From the NCBI GenBank assembly GCA_022661535.1, contig JAKULF010000010.1:1674001-1738000 (forward strand): a stretch of 64,000 nucleotides of DNA, written 5' to 3'. A program made the translations under genes and the position numbers. Positions 12,091-23,648 of this stretch are shown here, one piece after another. The DNA is from Eutypa lata. Its lineage: Eukaryota > Ascomycota > Sordariomycetes > Xylariales > Diatrypaceae. Position 1 is the stretch's first letter, and each line of letters begins with the position of its first letter. The notes beneath the pieces are model-generated. The model made no database searches. It was given only the letters and a program-made list of their open reading frames with translations, and was not told where the DNA came from.

Positions 12091-12393
12091 TGAAAAGAAA
12101 AGGTGAAAGAAAAGGAAACCTGGGTCGGCCGTGGCTCCGTGTGAATAGCTGTTATAAAGAATGTTGCTTCATAGAATGCCTACCGTTGGGGTAGAGAGGA
12201 GAAGAGTGGACGGTTGTTGGGTTGCGTTGCTATTTTGCTCGTGTTCGAGTTTTGGGCGTTTTAAGAGTATAGAGTTACACAGCATGTTTAGATACCCTAT
12301 CGTTTTTTTCTTTCGTATAATCAATTTCGGCCTCTAACGTCAGATTCGCCTCGCATCTGACACTCCTTTAAGAGGATCCTCAAAAATATTACT
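12091..12393. other. Intergenic region
   Basis: 3' flank of the 325-residue protein gene. Apart from A/T runs I see nothing recognisable up to the Pol III-type terminator of the tRNA-like gene. Confidence 0.5.
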
Positions 12394-12400
12394 AAAAAAA
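12394..12400 (-). terminator. RNA polymerase III-type T7 terminator
   Basis: Seven consecutive A on the + strand, that is T7 on the minus strand, begin three bases after the predicted mature 3' end of the tRNA-like gene. A T4+ run at this spacing is the standard Pol III stop. Confidence 0.6.
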
Positions 12401-12403
12401 CAT

Positions 12404-12616
12404 TGCCTGGTCCAGGATTCGAACCTGGGTCTTCTTTTCTTGCCATTCTGTGGAGGTGGATTTATTCGCACAGGGTGTGAAGGGGCACCCGGATGTTCTG
12501 CTGTGTACACTTGTACAACCGCAGGGTATCGAACCCAAGGCCTTCAACTGTTTTGAACTTATTGTTGTTGTTGTTGTTTTTAGGGCAAAGATGTGTTACC
12601 ACTACACTAACCTGGC
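12404..12616 (-). tRNA. tRNA-like gene interrupted by a ~142-nt insertion in the anticodon loop
   Basis: On the minus strand, starting at 12616, the 5' half reads acceptor GCCAGGT, T8, A9, D-stem GTG/CAC with a GG-containing loop (TAGTGGTAA, an A-box), base 26 A, and anticodon 5' stem TCTTT (12591-12587). The 3' half lies at 12437-12404: stem AAAGA, variable AGAC, T-arm CCAGG-TTCGAAT-CCTGG (B-box), acceptor ACCAGGC and discriminator A. The acceptor pairs 6 of 7, with one A-A mismatch at 4:69; anticodon stem and T-stem pair fully. Removing 142 nt leaves a 71-nt cloverleaf. The loop bases before the insertion are GCCCT, so the universal T33 is absent and no anticodon can be assigned. The insertion carries a GTT/AAC microsatellite and a second T-arm-like motif, GGGTTCGATACCC. 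It is either an unusual long-intron tRNA or a tRNA pseudogene. Confidence 0.6.
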
Positions 12617-12997
12617 TTTTCAATTTGTTGGAAGGGCAATATCTTATTATCATATATATGGGCGACCTCATAATCAGTTTTAGAGCTACCCATATTATGG
12701 TCGTCCTGAGCAACGGCTGCAACTCTTTAAGCCATTCCACTAAATAAAAGGTAGTCCTGTAGTTGGTTGATGACTTCCCTTTTAAGAACGGCCTCTTATT
12801 TCTATGAAATAAACTAAGCTACACGAGTTCATGACACTCAGGCCAGTCATAAAATATAATATTCGGACCCGCAACGATCATAGACATATTTCTCATGGTT
12901 ACAAGTGCCTCCCTCCCCTTCCTCCCCATTAGGCAGCTGAAATCCGGACCTCCTGCTCCCCTCCACCATCTTAAGTCCGACTCACTATTGAATCACT
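12617..12997. other. Intergenic region between tRNA-like gene and SDR
   Basis: 5' flank of the tRNA-like gene and 3' flank of the minus-strand dehydrogenase. I see nothing else that can be named. Confidence 0.5.
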
Positions 12998-14145
12998 CTA
13001 GTTCCACGTTCTCCCTTTCTCGAAGTCGACGTACTTGGTACCGTCGTGGAAGGTGATATAGAAGGGCCACGCCTCCGGATCCTTCGCGATGCGGTCGACC
13101 AGCTCGGCATGCGCCTCCGCGCTCGGGTTATAGGCCGGACCGCCGTCGGCCTCCCTCTGGTCGGCGACCAGGAACCTGTCGAGTGCCTTGTCAGTAAAAA
13201 TAAAAAGGATGCTAGAGGGGAAGGAGGACGAGGCTGTTATTTTTATTTCACTCCCCTTTTCTCGCCCTTTCTTGAAATAGGGGTACATGTGTATAAAAGG
13301 CCAGAGACCAGAAAATATACATCCTTAAGAAGGAGGAGATGTGAAAGGGGGTATATGTTCTTTGAGGAAAGACTGATTGAAACACAACTCACCTGAACCC
13401 CTTATCCTTGTACAGCTTATCCGCAAGGCCGACCCAGTATGTAGTCGCATTCTTATGAATGCCGAGGGTAACAAATGTTGCACTGGGTACAAAGTAACTC
13501 GACAGGCAGTTACCCGTGAAGATGAACTGCCTCTTCTTCGTGCTCCCCGCCTCGCGGCTCGCCTCCCACAGCTTATACGCCTCCCTGGCCGCGACGAACG
13601 CCCCCGTCACCGACAGGTCCAGGTCGTGCTTGAAGCCCTCGAGCGGCGTCGAGAACACTGCAATATTTGTGGTCAGTAACGAAACTAACCATCTCTCTAC
13701 AAATACTCTAACTGGGTGTGGAAGTTTGTTCGGAAGTTCTTGCTCCGAGTTTACAAAAGTACCCCTTTTTAGAAACTTCACTAGAATAGGTATAGAAGAA
13801 GAATATAGTAGTAGGTAACGTCGGAAATCACTTACTATTGCCCTCCTCGGCAGGGGGGGTGAGCGATGCCGCGTTGAAGAACACGACGTCCGGCACGCCG
13901 TCCCCGTCCGGGAAGGCAGTCTTCAGCGCCCCGTAGATCCCCGCGTACGCCGACGTGTCTGCCAGGTCCGCCCCGATTTGCAGGTAGCCCCCCTCCTCGG
14001 CTGACTTGGTCGGCGTCGCCGGCCCTCTCCGCGATACGACTGCCACCTCGTACCCGAGTTGCTTGTATCGTGCTGCGACGGCACCACCGATGCGCGGCCC
14101 AGAGCCGAGGATTAGCGCAATTGGTTTGGCTGTGGTGGTGATCAT
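12998..14145 (-). CDS. Atypical short-chain dehydrogenase/reductase-like protein
   Basis: Three exons on the minus strand (14145-13836, 13657-13393, 13175-12998) join to 250 residues, the usual SDR length. The N-terminus has a Rossmann fold: PIALILGSGPRIGGAVA with GxGxxxG at 14-20, an Arg-Arg pair after beta-2 (VSRRG) that favours NADP(H), and FFNAAS in place of the usual NAG. After FIFTGN (about 145, where SDRs carry the catalytic Ser) the expected YxxxK is not found; the segment reads FVTLGIHKNATTYWVGLAD, keeping only a helix and one Lys. The C-terminal exon contains DGTKYVDFEKGRTWN. The fold assignment is firm but enzyme activity is uncertain; it may be a non-catalytic or rewired SDR. Introns 1 and 2 (178 and 217 nt) are longer than is typical here. 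Confidence 0.8.
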
Positions 14146-15991
14146 GGTTGGTTATGGTGTATGTGTAAGGGGTGTGTATGCGTGTGTGTGTGTGATGTTT
14201 GGAATGTGATACTGATATGAGAGTTGGTGAACAGTCATTCAGCCAGCCGGTTGCTCGCACTTTATATCCAAACACTCCCAGTTCGACTCCAACCAACTCC
14301 CGCGCGATGGTTTCATCACACAAGGTGATTGATAATCGTAATGATGTGGACATCTCTTCCCAGGCAATCGGCGCTACGATTAGAATATATTACAATAGCA
14401 GGCCAACGCTCCAAACAGCCATTGTGTGGCCCGGAGTTAAGACCAGAGACCGCGAAGTTGAGTGGTGGCCAGTGACGCTGATTGGTGGTGGTAGTTACGA
14501 TTTGGAATATCTGGCTTACAAATATGAAGGCTATATACATACATAGGTGCGGCTGCTGGGGGGTAGCTCACACCTTTTTCCTATAATGGTATAGTTACTT
14601 AGCTGACTGACATATATCATCTCCCCCCTAGTATACATCGATTTAGTATAGTAATATATGAACTATGATCTATAACGACATCCATTCGCTTCTAGGCCCC
14701 AAGTCACATTTGTTACGCAGATTCAGCCGTAGCCTAAATTATCTCAAGCAGCCGTTAGTATTCCTAGGTACGAAGTCATCTACCGTAACACTAGAGGACC
14801 AGACCGTCATCCTATATAATGAAGTGTGGAGTAAATAATACACCATCAATAACTTCCAAATACAGCTATAATTGTGAGAAAACGGTATCCACGCTATAAC
14901 TGGATCAAAGTAGCATCTCAATCCTGCTCACCAAAGGGATCTTGAAGGCTCAAACAAAGCACTTATGAATGAAGAGACGCTATGTACGTGAATTCTCCGG
15001 AAAAGAAACCAATATCTGTAACACCTCGAATAAATTATGATGCAACTAGCTCGAATAAAACCTCGTGTTTCTGTGTGGATATTTAATTCCTAATATGGTT
15101 ATCTTAATAAGAAATTATTTCTAGAAGCGTAGCAATATATGTTAAGACGTGCTGCCTTCTTTTACTATGGTATGAGAAGCTCATATACCAGATTCGAAGG
15201 AAAGGAAGAGCCGTCTAGGTGTTCCATTTGCATCAGGACCTACTTATATAATACATCATCTATACTAGACTTACCGGGTATCATATTTCAAGTACACATG
15301 GCAACATTAGTTAGCAGCAGGCGTGACCATTCACGATAGGATTCTGAAAATACCATATCAGTAGAACAAGGTGCCATATTGACAAGTACTCATACTTCAT
15401 TCCGGCTAGTTAATTAGATCCATAAGACTCGCTTCCTCGTTAAACGACTTTCCTACACCTCCTGCCGTACGCCCTTCGTCCCTTCCAGCTAGTATACCCT
15501 GATATTCCTTCCTCCCTGACCATATAGACGCCCGCCTGCTAGAAGAAAGGAGGGAAAGAAAGAAAAAAAGGAAAAAAAAAGGGGGTATCGATGCAACTCG
15601 AACAGTACCAGGACGTGTATCGTCGTATTCTATCAAGGCACCCCCAAATTGGGACCTGCGTGCACAGCAAAACTCCTACCCCCCAACCACAAAACATCTA
15701 TAAGAAGTCAAGATAAAGAGAATGTTAACACCGAAAAAAAAGGCAACGTAGTAAGATGGCGCCATCATCTCCGGTGGTAAGTCCTCAAAGTAGACTATAA
15801 TATGAGATTTCAAGTGAGCGATACTCATGAAATTCGGCGATGTAAGCCGTGAATCAAGTAGTGATAACCGGTTCGAGTAGTTTTCCCGACTCGTAGCAAC
15901 CTAGCAACAACGTAACGCGTAGTCCAGAAAAAGGGGGCGCTCCAATTAACTCCGTGGGGATAATTACATCGATTAGCAAATAGACAGATGA
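14146..15991. other. Intergenic region between SDR and gpc1
   Basis: Holds the promoter of the minus-strand SDR next to 14146 (including a GT-rich run at about 14175-14196) and the 3' flank of gpc1. A TTCCTAGGTA near-palindrome occurs at 14761-14770. No supported gene. Confidence 0.5.
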
Positions 15992-17830
15992 TCATGACGT
16001 CGTCGTTTCTCGCAGTTTCCTCTCACGCGCAACCGCATCGTTGCCACTACCGCTGCCGTCAATGCCCGAGGCTACCGCATTGGCCTCGATCCCGTTGCTG
16101 CTATGGTGCTTCTCAGTCTTATTGTTGTCCAATAGCGGAATGTCGTCGACGCTTAGGCGCTTACCACTGGCCGGGTCCTCGACCTCGACACCCTCTATGC
16201 TGGTTTGTCCCTTTAACTCGGTGTTTGTCTTGGGATCTAGAACCTCTAGTTGCTTCGAGCTGAAATCGCCTTCGGGTTGCGGCACCGGCGTGAGGAGCGG
16301 GGACTGGAGGGTGAGGTCCGGGTTGCTTTGCCACTTCGTCACCTCCGACCTCAACGACTCCAGTTCTTTCTGGAAGCGCTTGCCGAAGACGTCGATGTAG
16401 TACGTGGAGCCGTTGTACACGCTCCATATGAACACCACCATCATGAAGCCGGCCGAGGCCCACCGGCTGTAGAACCACAGCGGGCAGGGCAACATGGTCA
16501 AGACGGCGTAGAGGTACTGGATCATCATGAAGGTTGCCTCTTGCAACGTAGTCGGCATCCACAGCACGAACCTCCCGATCCACGTCTTGGCGTAGGAGCG
16601 GCGCATCCACGTGAAGGAGGTGGGCCGGCCGGCGGCGATCTTTTCGCGCCGGCGGACCGTGATGAAGAAGTAGTAGGATAGCTGCCACACCGCGTACGGG
16701 ATCGTGGACCAGGCGAGCATGGAGATGATATTGGCGTAGGCGGTCGGGGATCCGGGCGGCGAGTTCTTGACCACCCACAGCGCAGGGAACCTTTTCTGCT
16801 GCTCCTCGGGCGACATCAAGTGGACGATACAGTGCAAGGTCGCGCACGGCATGATGTGGATGAACAGCGAGGTGACCTTGTCGAAATCGTGGAACACCAG
16901 TGAGTTCCGCCACATGATGATAGCAACCGCATTGTTGCCGAAAGCGAGGCAGTAGGAGGAGATGAACAGGCGCTTCGACGACGGGAAGATCCAGAGGCTG
17001 AGGAAGAGCAAGAAGTTGACGAAGTAGCAGAGATCGGCCAGGAAGTAATGGTAGCCGCGCCGATGGTACGTATAGTACCGGATGGGCATGAAGTAGATGA
17101 GCTGGGCGGTATACCAGAGGTGAAACCAGTCGGGGAACGCCCCTATGAGGTATCCGCTGATGAAGATGTTCAACGTGGCGCAAATGAAGGAGACCTTCTC
17201 GCGGAGTGTGATGACTTTCGTGTCATTCCATTGTCTGCTCAGTTTTTCGACGTTCTTCTTCATGCGCTTCCGATACCTCTCGAGCTGCTCGTCCGCCGAG
17301 GGTACCCGGCGCCGCCATTCCTCCACCATGCGCTCCTTGGCCTCCTGGCCCCTTTCCCTCAGAGCGGCCCGGGACTTGCGGACTTTCTCCGTCTGGGCCG
17401 AGATCCCTTTCTGCAGCTTCTCTAGTTGTTGTGGCAAGGCAAAGTTATCGAGCAGGTCGAGGACCGTGAGACGGTCTAAGGGAGGGAAGGATTCCCAATC
17501 TTCATGATACGAACTGCTGCCGAAGGACGGGTGTCTCGACAATCGAGGGCTGTTGGGGCTGGTGGGATCTAGTCTCGGCGTGTTTGCCACCGAGTTCAGC
17601 GCCGAGTCTGCGTGTTCGGGAGGTGAAGAGCTCAACGACCCGGTAGCGGTATCATCTGCGGTCAACCCGGCATCACTGTCTGTTTCCGACCTTGTGCCGG
17701 GTATAGCTATTGGTTCGGGTTTTGGATCCATCATCTCGGCTATTGTCCGTACGGGGAACCTTTGTATATCGTTTCGAAAAGAGATCCTACGAAGAGCTTC
17801 GGCTCCTCTGAGAACAATAACGTCAGCCAT
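15992..17830 (-). CDS. gpc1: Glycerophosphocholine acyltransferase Gpc1 (DUF2838 family)
   Basis: One uninterrupted frame of 612 residues. The N-terminal about 230 residues are Ser/Pro-rich and then basic, ending in a helical segment (RYRKRMKKNVEKLSRQWND). A multi-pass membrane core runs from about 230 to 510, with several hydrophobic helices, including VSFICATLNIFISGYLIGAF and YHYFLADLCYFVNFLLFLSL. It carries the family signature of many aromatic residues, HDFDKVTSLFIHIMP, and a terminal YYIDVFGKRFQKEL. Known role of the family: acyl-CoA-dependent acylation of glycerophosphocholine to lysophosphatidylcholine, a phosphatidylcholine salvage step at the ER. The C-terminal about 100 residues are polar and disordered. 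The start is uncertain: Met33/34 (17734/17731), just before DPKPEP, are plausible alternatives, since residues 1-32 look unlike the rest. Confidence 0.88.
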   Translation of the reverse strand: MADVIVLRGAEALRRISFRNDIQRFPVRTIAEMMDPKPEPIAIPGTRSETDSDAGLTADDTATGSLSSSPPEHADSALNSVANTPRLDPTSPNSPRLSRHPSFGSSSYHEDWESFPPLDRLTVLDLLDNFALPQQLEKLQKGISAQTEKVRKSRAALRERGQEAKERMVEEWRRRVPSADEQLERYRKRMKKNVEKLSRQWNDTKVITLREKVSFICATLNIFISGYLIGAFPDWFHLWYTAQLIYFMPIRYYTYHRRGYHYFLADLCYFVNFLLFLSLWIFPSSKRLFISSYCLAFGNNAVAIIMWRNSLVFHDFDKVTSLFIHIMPCATLHCIVHLMSPEEQQKRFPALWVVKNSPPGSPTAYANIISMLAWSTIPYAVWQLSYYFFITVRRREKIAAGRPTSFTWMRRSYAKTWIGRFVLWMPTTLQEATFMMIQYLYAVLTMLPCPLWFYSRWASAGFMMVVFIWSVYNGSTYYIDVFGKRFQKELESLRSEVTKWQSNPDLTLQSPLLTPVPQPEGDFSSKQLEVLDPKTNTELKGQTSIEGVEVEDPASGKRLSVDDIPLLDNNKTEKHHSSNGIEANAVASGIDGSGSGNDAVARERKLRETTTS

Positions 17831-19526
17831 CAGTATTCGAAATTTCTAGGGGCCTGCCTGCTTGTCGTTTTGAAACTTGAAGGACAAGAAGATTTGGCCA
17901 TACACAGACAGCGTCCCACTCAGAGTGAGTACAAGATGGTATAAGAATGGCGAATAATGGATCGGCAGCACTTACAATGAGGGGGTTCGTCCTTATAAAT
18001 GGAAGTGGAATGGACCCTAATTAGACCCTAGAAATGTAAGATGTTGCATACGGTGACGATATAAAAGACACTAGCTCTTCTTGCGCTTCGTAAGTATATG
18101 CAGCGCCGTTGTCGCCAACGGGGGGAGAATAGGCGGCGCTTGTGACCCTTCTACACGTGTATAAGCCGAGCGAGAGTTTTGGCGGCTTCGTGTGACTTCG
18201 AACGAGCTTGTGATAGAGGAGTCCACAACGAGTTGATGTTGTGGTTTTTGTTCTGCGGCTCTAGAGCTTAGTAGCCTAGGGTTGTGGTGTTGATCTGCCC
18301 TCTAAGTGGCTTCGATCCAAGGTCGTGTCCGGATGGCGCGATGTGGTTGGACGAAAACGGGTTCGGGTTTTTTACTTATGTATATAAAAGTAGAAAGAAG
18401 AACAACCTTGTACTAAGCTAACGAACTCATCTGTTGCACGTGAGCTTGCAATATTAGGCATACAGATTATCTAGTCAGAGGAAATATATAAGAAGGTAAA
18501 TAAATAGGGAGAAGTGATGCGTCAGAGATGGATGAGCTTGATTTAGGTGATAGATGACGATAAGTATCCGTAGAGCTGAGGGAGGGAGTCTCCAGTAAAG
18601 AGTTTCTCAGGGTTCCTAATGCGGATGATCTGTTACCTTTCAACCCCTGTTATACACATCTTTATAGTTGACAGGGAAACTCTTCTCGTTTTGAATATTG
18701 AATAAATAAAAAATACTATTGATTGACCTCGAAGACTCTATAACTATAGTTGCATACACCTGTCATTGCCTATAGGTATATATATATATATATATATACT
18801 GTAAAAAAGTATGACGCCATATCTACCTGCTGACTACAAGTTATAAGTAGTTGCTGTATGAAAAAGGAAGGGTTAGGTACCTTCACATGCATCCACACCG
18901 GGAAGAATGTGACGTCTGACTGCAGACATTGTGCTAACAAGCTTCATCAGTGAACTAGTTAATCTGGAGTCCGCCCTATTAGCTCATTGGGGAAAGGCCA
19001 GCTACCCCTGTCAAATGATTACCGGCGAGGTACTATACGTACATGTATGTACGAAGTAGGGTATTGCACCTAATTGCTCTGACAGCTGACAGATCCGGTT
19101 ATAATCATTGTCAGATGGCAGTCTTGTCGCGTCTCTTTGCTCTCGTTCGAGGTCCCCGCCATTGAATGGATGGATTTGTCGCGTTCTTGATTGAAAGATA
19201 CCTAACTAGATAGGTCTGCATCGTCGTGATAATCCAGAAATTCGACACAAATTGTCAATTACACGCCTCTTTATTTGCGCTTGATCCGAACGTCGATTTT
19301 ATTCTCCAAGAGAAATATCGATTAAATTGAAATGCACTAACCAAATCCACATTTCTTCCTTCGCCCAACGCCGCAGTTCAAGGCCTCAACTTTTCCATTT
19401 AACCACCTCTGCGCGCGTCGCAATCCATCGTCGCGTTTAGCTCTAAGTTAGAACTTCATTTTTTCTTCTAATCATCGCGCGTCTATTGCATCCCGCCACT
19501 CAGCACACCAACAGCCAGTCGCCAAG
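17831..19526. other. Divergent promoter region, gpc1 and smc1
   Basis: 1.7 kb between two divergent genes, holding both promoters. A (TA) run lies at 18777-18799. A pyrimidine-rich stretch precedes the smc1 ATG. No supported gene. Confidence 0.5.
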
Positions 19527-22500
19527 ATGGGGAAACTCATTCGTCTTGAGCTCTACAGTAAGTTATGCATCATTGCTATCTTCCTCTTATGCGACGCGCG
19601 CAATTAACGGTCTGGGTAGATTTCAAGTCCTATAAGGGCCACCATATTCTTCTTTTCGGCGATTCCTACTTTACTTCCATCATTGGGCCAAATGGATCTG
19701 GCAAGTCTAACTCGTATGTGAAGCTTCATTCTCGTATTCATGTTATTAATATTTTACACTTTGCTGCTGCGCCGACTAATTAGCTGACTTCGTTCGTTTT
19801 CTTACTTCTTCACAGTATGGATGCTATATCCTTCGTCCTAGGCATAAAGTCGTCGCATTTACGATCAACACATCTCAAGGATCTGATCTACCGCGGTCGA
19901 GTGCTAAAAACATCCAAGATAAACGATGATGGTTCCGTAGACGCGAATGGTCAAACCAACGGTCACGCAAATGGGGCTTCTCAGGATAAAGCAGCACGCA
20001 ACGACCCTAAGACAGCTTGGGTTATGGCCGTCTACGAGGATGATGGTGGCGATGAGCAGCGGTGGAAGCGTTCGATCACAAACCAGGGGTCAAGCGAATA
20101 TCGAATCAATGAACGTGTCGTAACAGCCCAGCAGTACAACGAGGCTCTAGAAGCTGAGAACATTCTTATCAAGGCACGAAATTTCCTTGTTTTCCAGGGC
20201 GACGTTGAAGCAATCGCTTCCCAGTCCCCACAGGACCTCACACGCTTAATCGAACAAATCTCGGGCAGCTTAGAGTACAAGGTTGAGTACGATAAATTAC
20301 AAGCCGAAGCCGATCAAGCCACCGAGAACACCAATTTCATGCTGCAGAGGCGACGTGGTATCAACTCCGAGATCAAACAATACCAGGAACAGAAGCGCGA
20401 AGCCGAGAACTTCCAGACCAAGACAACTGAGCGCGATGCTGCAATCGTTACACACATTCTCTGGAAACTGTATCACTTCCAACAGGTCATGGATGAGTCC
20501 AGTGCTAAGATCCAGGAACACCAGGAGAACCTCAAGGAATTCCGTCGCAATGTCGAATCTTTCGAGAAACGGCTCGAGGCGGCTCGTAGGGAACAAGCCG
20601 AGGCTGCTAAGGATGCCCACAAAGTAGAGCGACAGATCAAGAAGCAGGATAAGGAGCTCGAGGATAAGGAAAATAGTCTCGTTCCCATCGAAGAGAAGGT
20701 TCAGCAATCCAACCAACAGGCCGAGACGATCCGCAACAGAATCGACGCAGTCAGTAAAGAGCGGGATGACCAGAAGAAGTTAATAGCCAAGATCGAAAAG
20801 GATCTCGCCACTGTTCAGAAAGCACAAAAGCAGTTTGAGGACCAATGGAAGGAGACGATGAAGAAGCAGGGCAAGGAGCTGAGCGATACCGACCGGAAAG
20901 AGTATAATTCTTTGCGGACTCAGGCCATGGCCAAGTCTTCGGAAAACCAGGCCAAACTGGAGAACCTTACGCGTCAACTGAAGACAGATGAGGTTACTGT
21001 CAACAGTCTTCGGGGCAAAGTCGACGCGTACCAAGCCGCCGCTGAGAAGCTTGAGGGCGAATTGGCAACTATTAAGGAGCGAAGAAACACGACACAAGCT
21101 GCAGCCAAGCAGATCTCTGTTGAGATTGATGCAAAGAAAAAGGAGTTCAACCAAATCCAGTCAGAGAGAGTTAGAACCAATCAAAGACGGACGGAGCTCG
21201 ACGAAAAGCTCCAAGATGTCTTGAGAAAATTGTTGGAGGCGGATGATGGCAGACGACAAAACGACAAGGAGGCGAGAATGAAAGAGATGGTCACGTCTTT
21301 AAAGCGCTTATTCCCTGGCGTCAAAGGTAGGGTGGGGGAACTTTGCAAACCGAACCAGAAGAAGTTCGATGAGGCCGTCATTACTGCACTAGGACGCGAT
21401 TTCGATTCAGTAATTGTAGATACCGAGAAAACCATCGTGGATTGCGTATCATACCTCAAGGACCAGCGCTTCCCGCCCCTGACCTTCATTCCATTGGACA
21501 ACATCAAGCTTCCCGCGGCTAACACTGCGGTGAAGGGCATCTCTGGCTCACGGTTTACGATCGAGACCATTGACTACGACAAATCGCTTGAGCGTGCCAT
21601 GACATATGCCTGTGGAAACTCTATCGTCTGTGATACCCTGGCGATCGCCAAAGATATCTGTTACCAACGCAGGATTGGCGTCAAGGCAGTTACTTTGGAA
21701 GGATTCGTCATTCACAAAGCAGGTCTGATGACTGGTGGACGCGGTCCGGAGAACAAGGGTGGGAAGCGCCGCTTCGAGGAGCATGACATCCAAAATCTAC
21801 GTAAAATGGCTGATAAGTTCCGGGAGGAGATCGAGAAATTGCCAAGGGCAGATCGCCGGGGTACTGTAGAGGAGACGTTGCAGAACGAACTCGCTGGACT
21901 CGAGCAGCGTTTGGCATTTGCTCGCAATGAACTTACCGCCTTTGAGCAAAACATGACCAGCAAGAAGAAGGAGCTAGACCATGTGAAGCGCCAGCTTCAG
22001 GAGTGGCAGCCAAAATTCAAAGAGGAAGACAGCAAGTTGCAGAAGACGCGGTCATCCGTCGAGAAATTCAAAGTTGCGATAGCTCAAGTGGAGGATAAGA
22101 TCTTTGCCGACTTTTGCAAACGACTCGGTTATACGGACATCCGGGCCTATGAAGCGCAACAGGGCAGCCTCGAACAAGAAGCAGCCGAGAAGCGCACTCA
22201 GTTCGACCTTCAAAAGTCAAGATTAGATAGTAACAAGAGCTGGGAGACATCTCGACACAATGAGACGAAGAAGAGACTTGACAACCTTGAAGCTCGGCTA
22301 GATCAGCTGACCGAGGATATCGAGTCCTACCAGGGCGAGAAAGAGGAGATTGAAGCTGCCATAAATAACGACCAAGAGGCCCTAGACAAGTTGCAAGAGC
22401 AGCTTGATAAATTAAAGGAGAAGCTCGACAAACGCAACGAAAAGGTTGCTGAAGCCAAAGCCGAGGTTCAGAAGAGGATGAAAGACATTGAAAGCAGGCA

Positions 22501-23648
22501 GAAATCCATCAGCGCTCTAGAGACGGAAGTCCAAAAGAATAGTGCCGCTAAATTTGCCCTCCTGAGAAGATGTAGACTTGAGCAGATTAACATTCCGCTT
22601 GAAGAGGGTTCCATCGACGATCTACCAAACGAGGATAACCTCCTGCATCAAGATCCAGACGCCATGGACGTTGATGAGGGCGACGAGGCAAACCTGATGG
22701 ATGACGCTATGGATGATTACGGTATTGTTGTTAACTTCGACGAGCTGGATGATGATCTGAAGAATGTAAGTCATCTACGATTACAGAATTGCGATGGATA
22801 CGTCTGCTAACTAACCAAACCAACAAACAGCCCGAAGACGATAGCATCGAAGAGAAGATACAGGAGAAAATATCATCGCTCACGGCGGAGCTCGAGAAGC
22901 TGAACCCCAACATGCGCGCGATGGAGCGACTGGAAGTGGTGGAGGCGCGGCTCAAGTCGACGGAGAAGGACTTCGAGGACTCGAAGGCGGCGCTCAAGGC
23001 GGCCAAGGACGCGTTCGACGAGGTCAAGGCGCAGCGGTACGACCTGTTCAGCAAGGCCTTCACGCACATCCAGGAGCAGATCTCGCACGTGTACAAGGAC
23101 CTGACGCGGTCGGACCAGTACCCGCTCGGCGGGCAGGCGTACCTGGACATCGAGGAGGACACGGACCAGCCGTACCTGTCGGGGATCAAGTACCACGCGA
23201 TGCCGCCGCTCAAGCGCTTCCGCGACATGGAGCACCTCTCGGGCGGCGAGAAGACCATGGCCGCCCTCGCCCTCCTCTTCGCCATCCACAGCTACCGCGC
23301 CTCCCCCTTCTTCGTCCTCGACGAGGTCGACGCCGCCCTCGACAACGCCAACGTCGAGAAGATCAAGAACTACATCCGCGAGCACGCCGGCCCGGGGATG
23401 CAGTTCGTCGTCATCTCCCTCAAGACCGGCCTCTTCCAGGATTCCGAGAGCCTGGTCGGCGTCTATCGCGATCAGGAGGTCAATAGCTCGAGGACGCTGA
23501 CTCTGGATGTAAGTTTTATTTATTTTTTGCCCTTTTTAAAAAATACCTCTATCAGTCTCTCCATTCCTCGCCTCCGATATGAGGCTTAGACTCAACATGA
23601 AGGAATCAATGCTAACATATTTTCCTGTAGTTACGCAAGTACGTCTAA
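19527..23648 (+). CDS. smc1: Cohesin ATPase subunit Smc1
   Basis: Five exons (19527-19557, 19620-19713, 19816-22765, 22831-23508, 23631-23648) join without phase conflict to 1256 residues, the normal Smc1 length. Walker A GPNGSGKS lies at 33-40, preceded by LELYNFKSYKGHH. Two long coiled coils flank a hinge (about 520-670, with FPGVKGRVGELC and GLMTGGRGPENKGGKRR). The ABC signature LSGGEK is at 1161-1166, and Walker B FFVLDEVDAALDN begins at 1185. The protein ends LTLDLRKYV, typical of Smc1. Known role: with Smc3, Scc1 and Scc3 it forms the cohesin ring for sister-chromatid cohesion. Exon 1 codes 10 residues and exon 5 only five plus stop. Codon use changes abruptly inside exon 4 from about 22880 (see findings). 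Confidence 0.96.

Noticed and set aside
12515..12545. Second T-arm-like motif as an independent tRNA
   Set aside because: Only the loop and three stem pairs fit; the following CGGTTGT finds no full acceptor partner or D-arm at proper distance, so it is treated as part of the insertion.
16161..17183. 340-codon alternate frame on the same strand as gpc1
   Set aside because: It overlaps the membrane core of Gpc1, is His/Arg/Leu-rich without pattern, and exists because of GC-rich codon use in the real gene.
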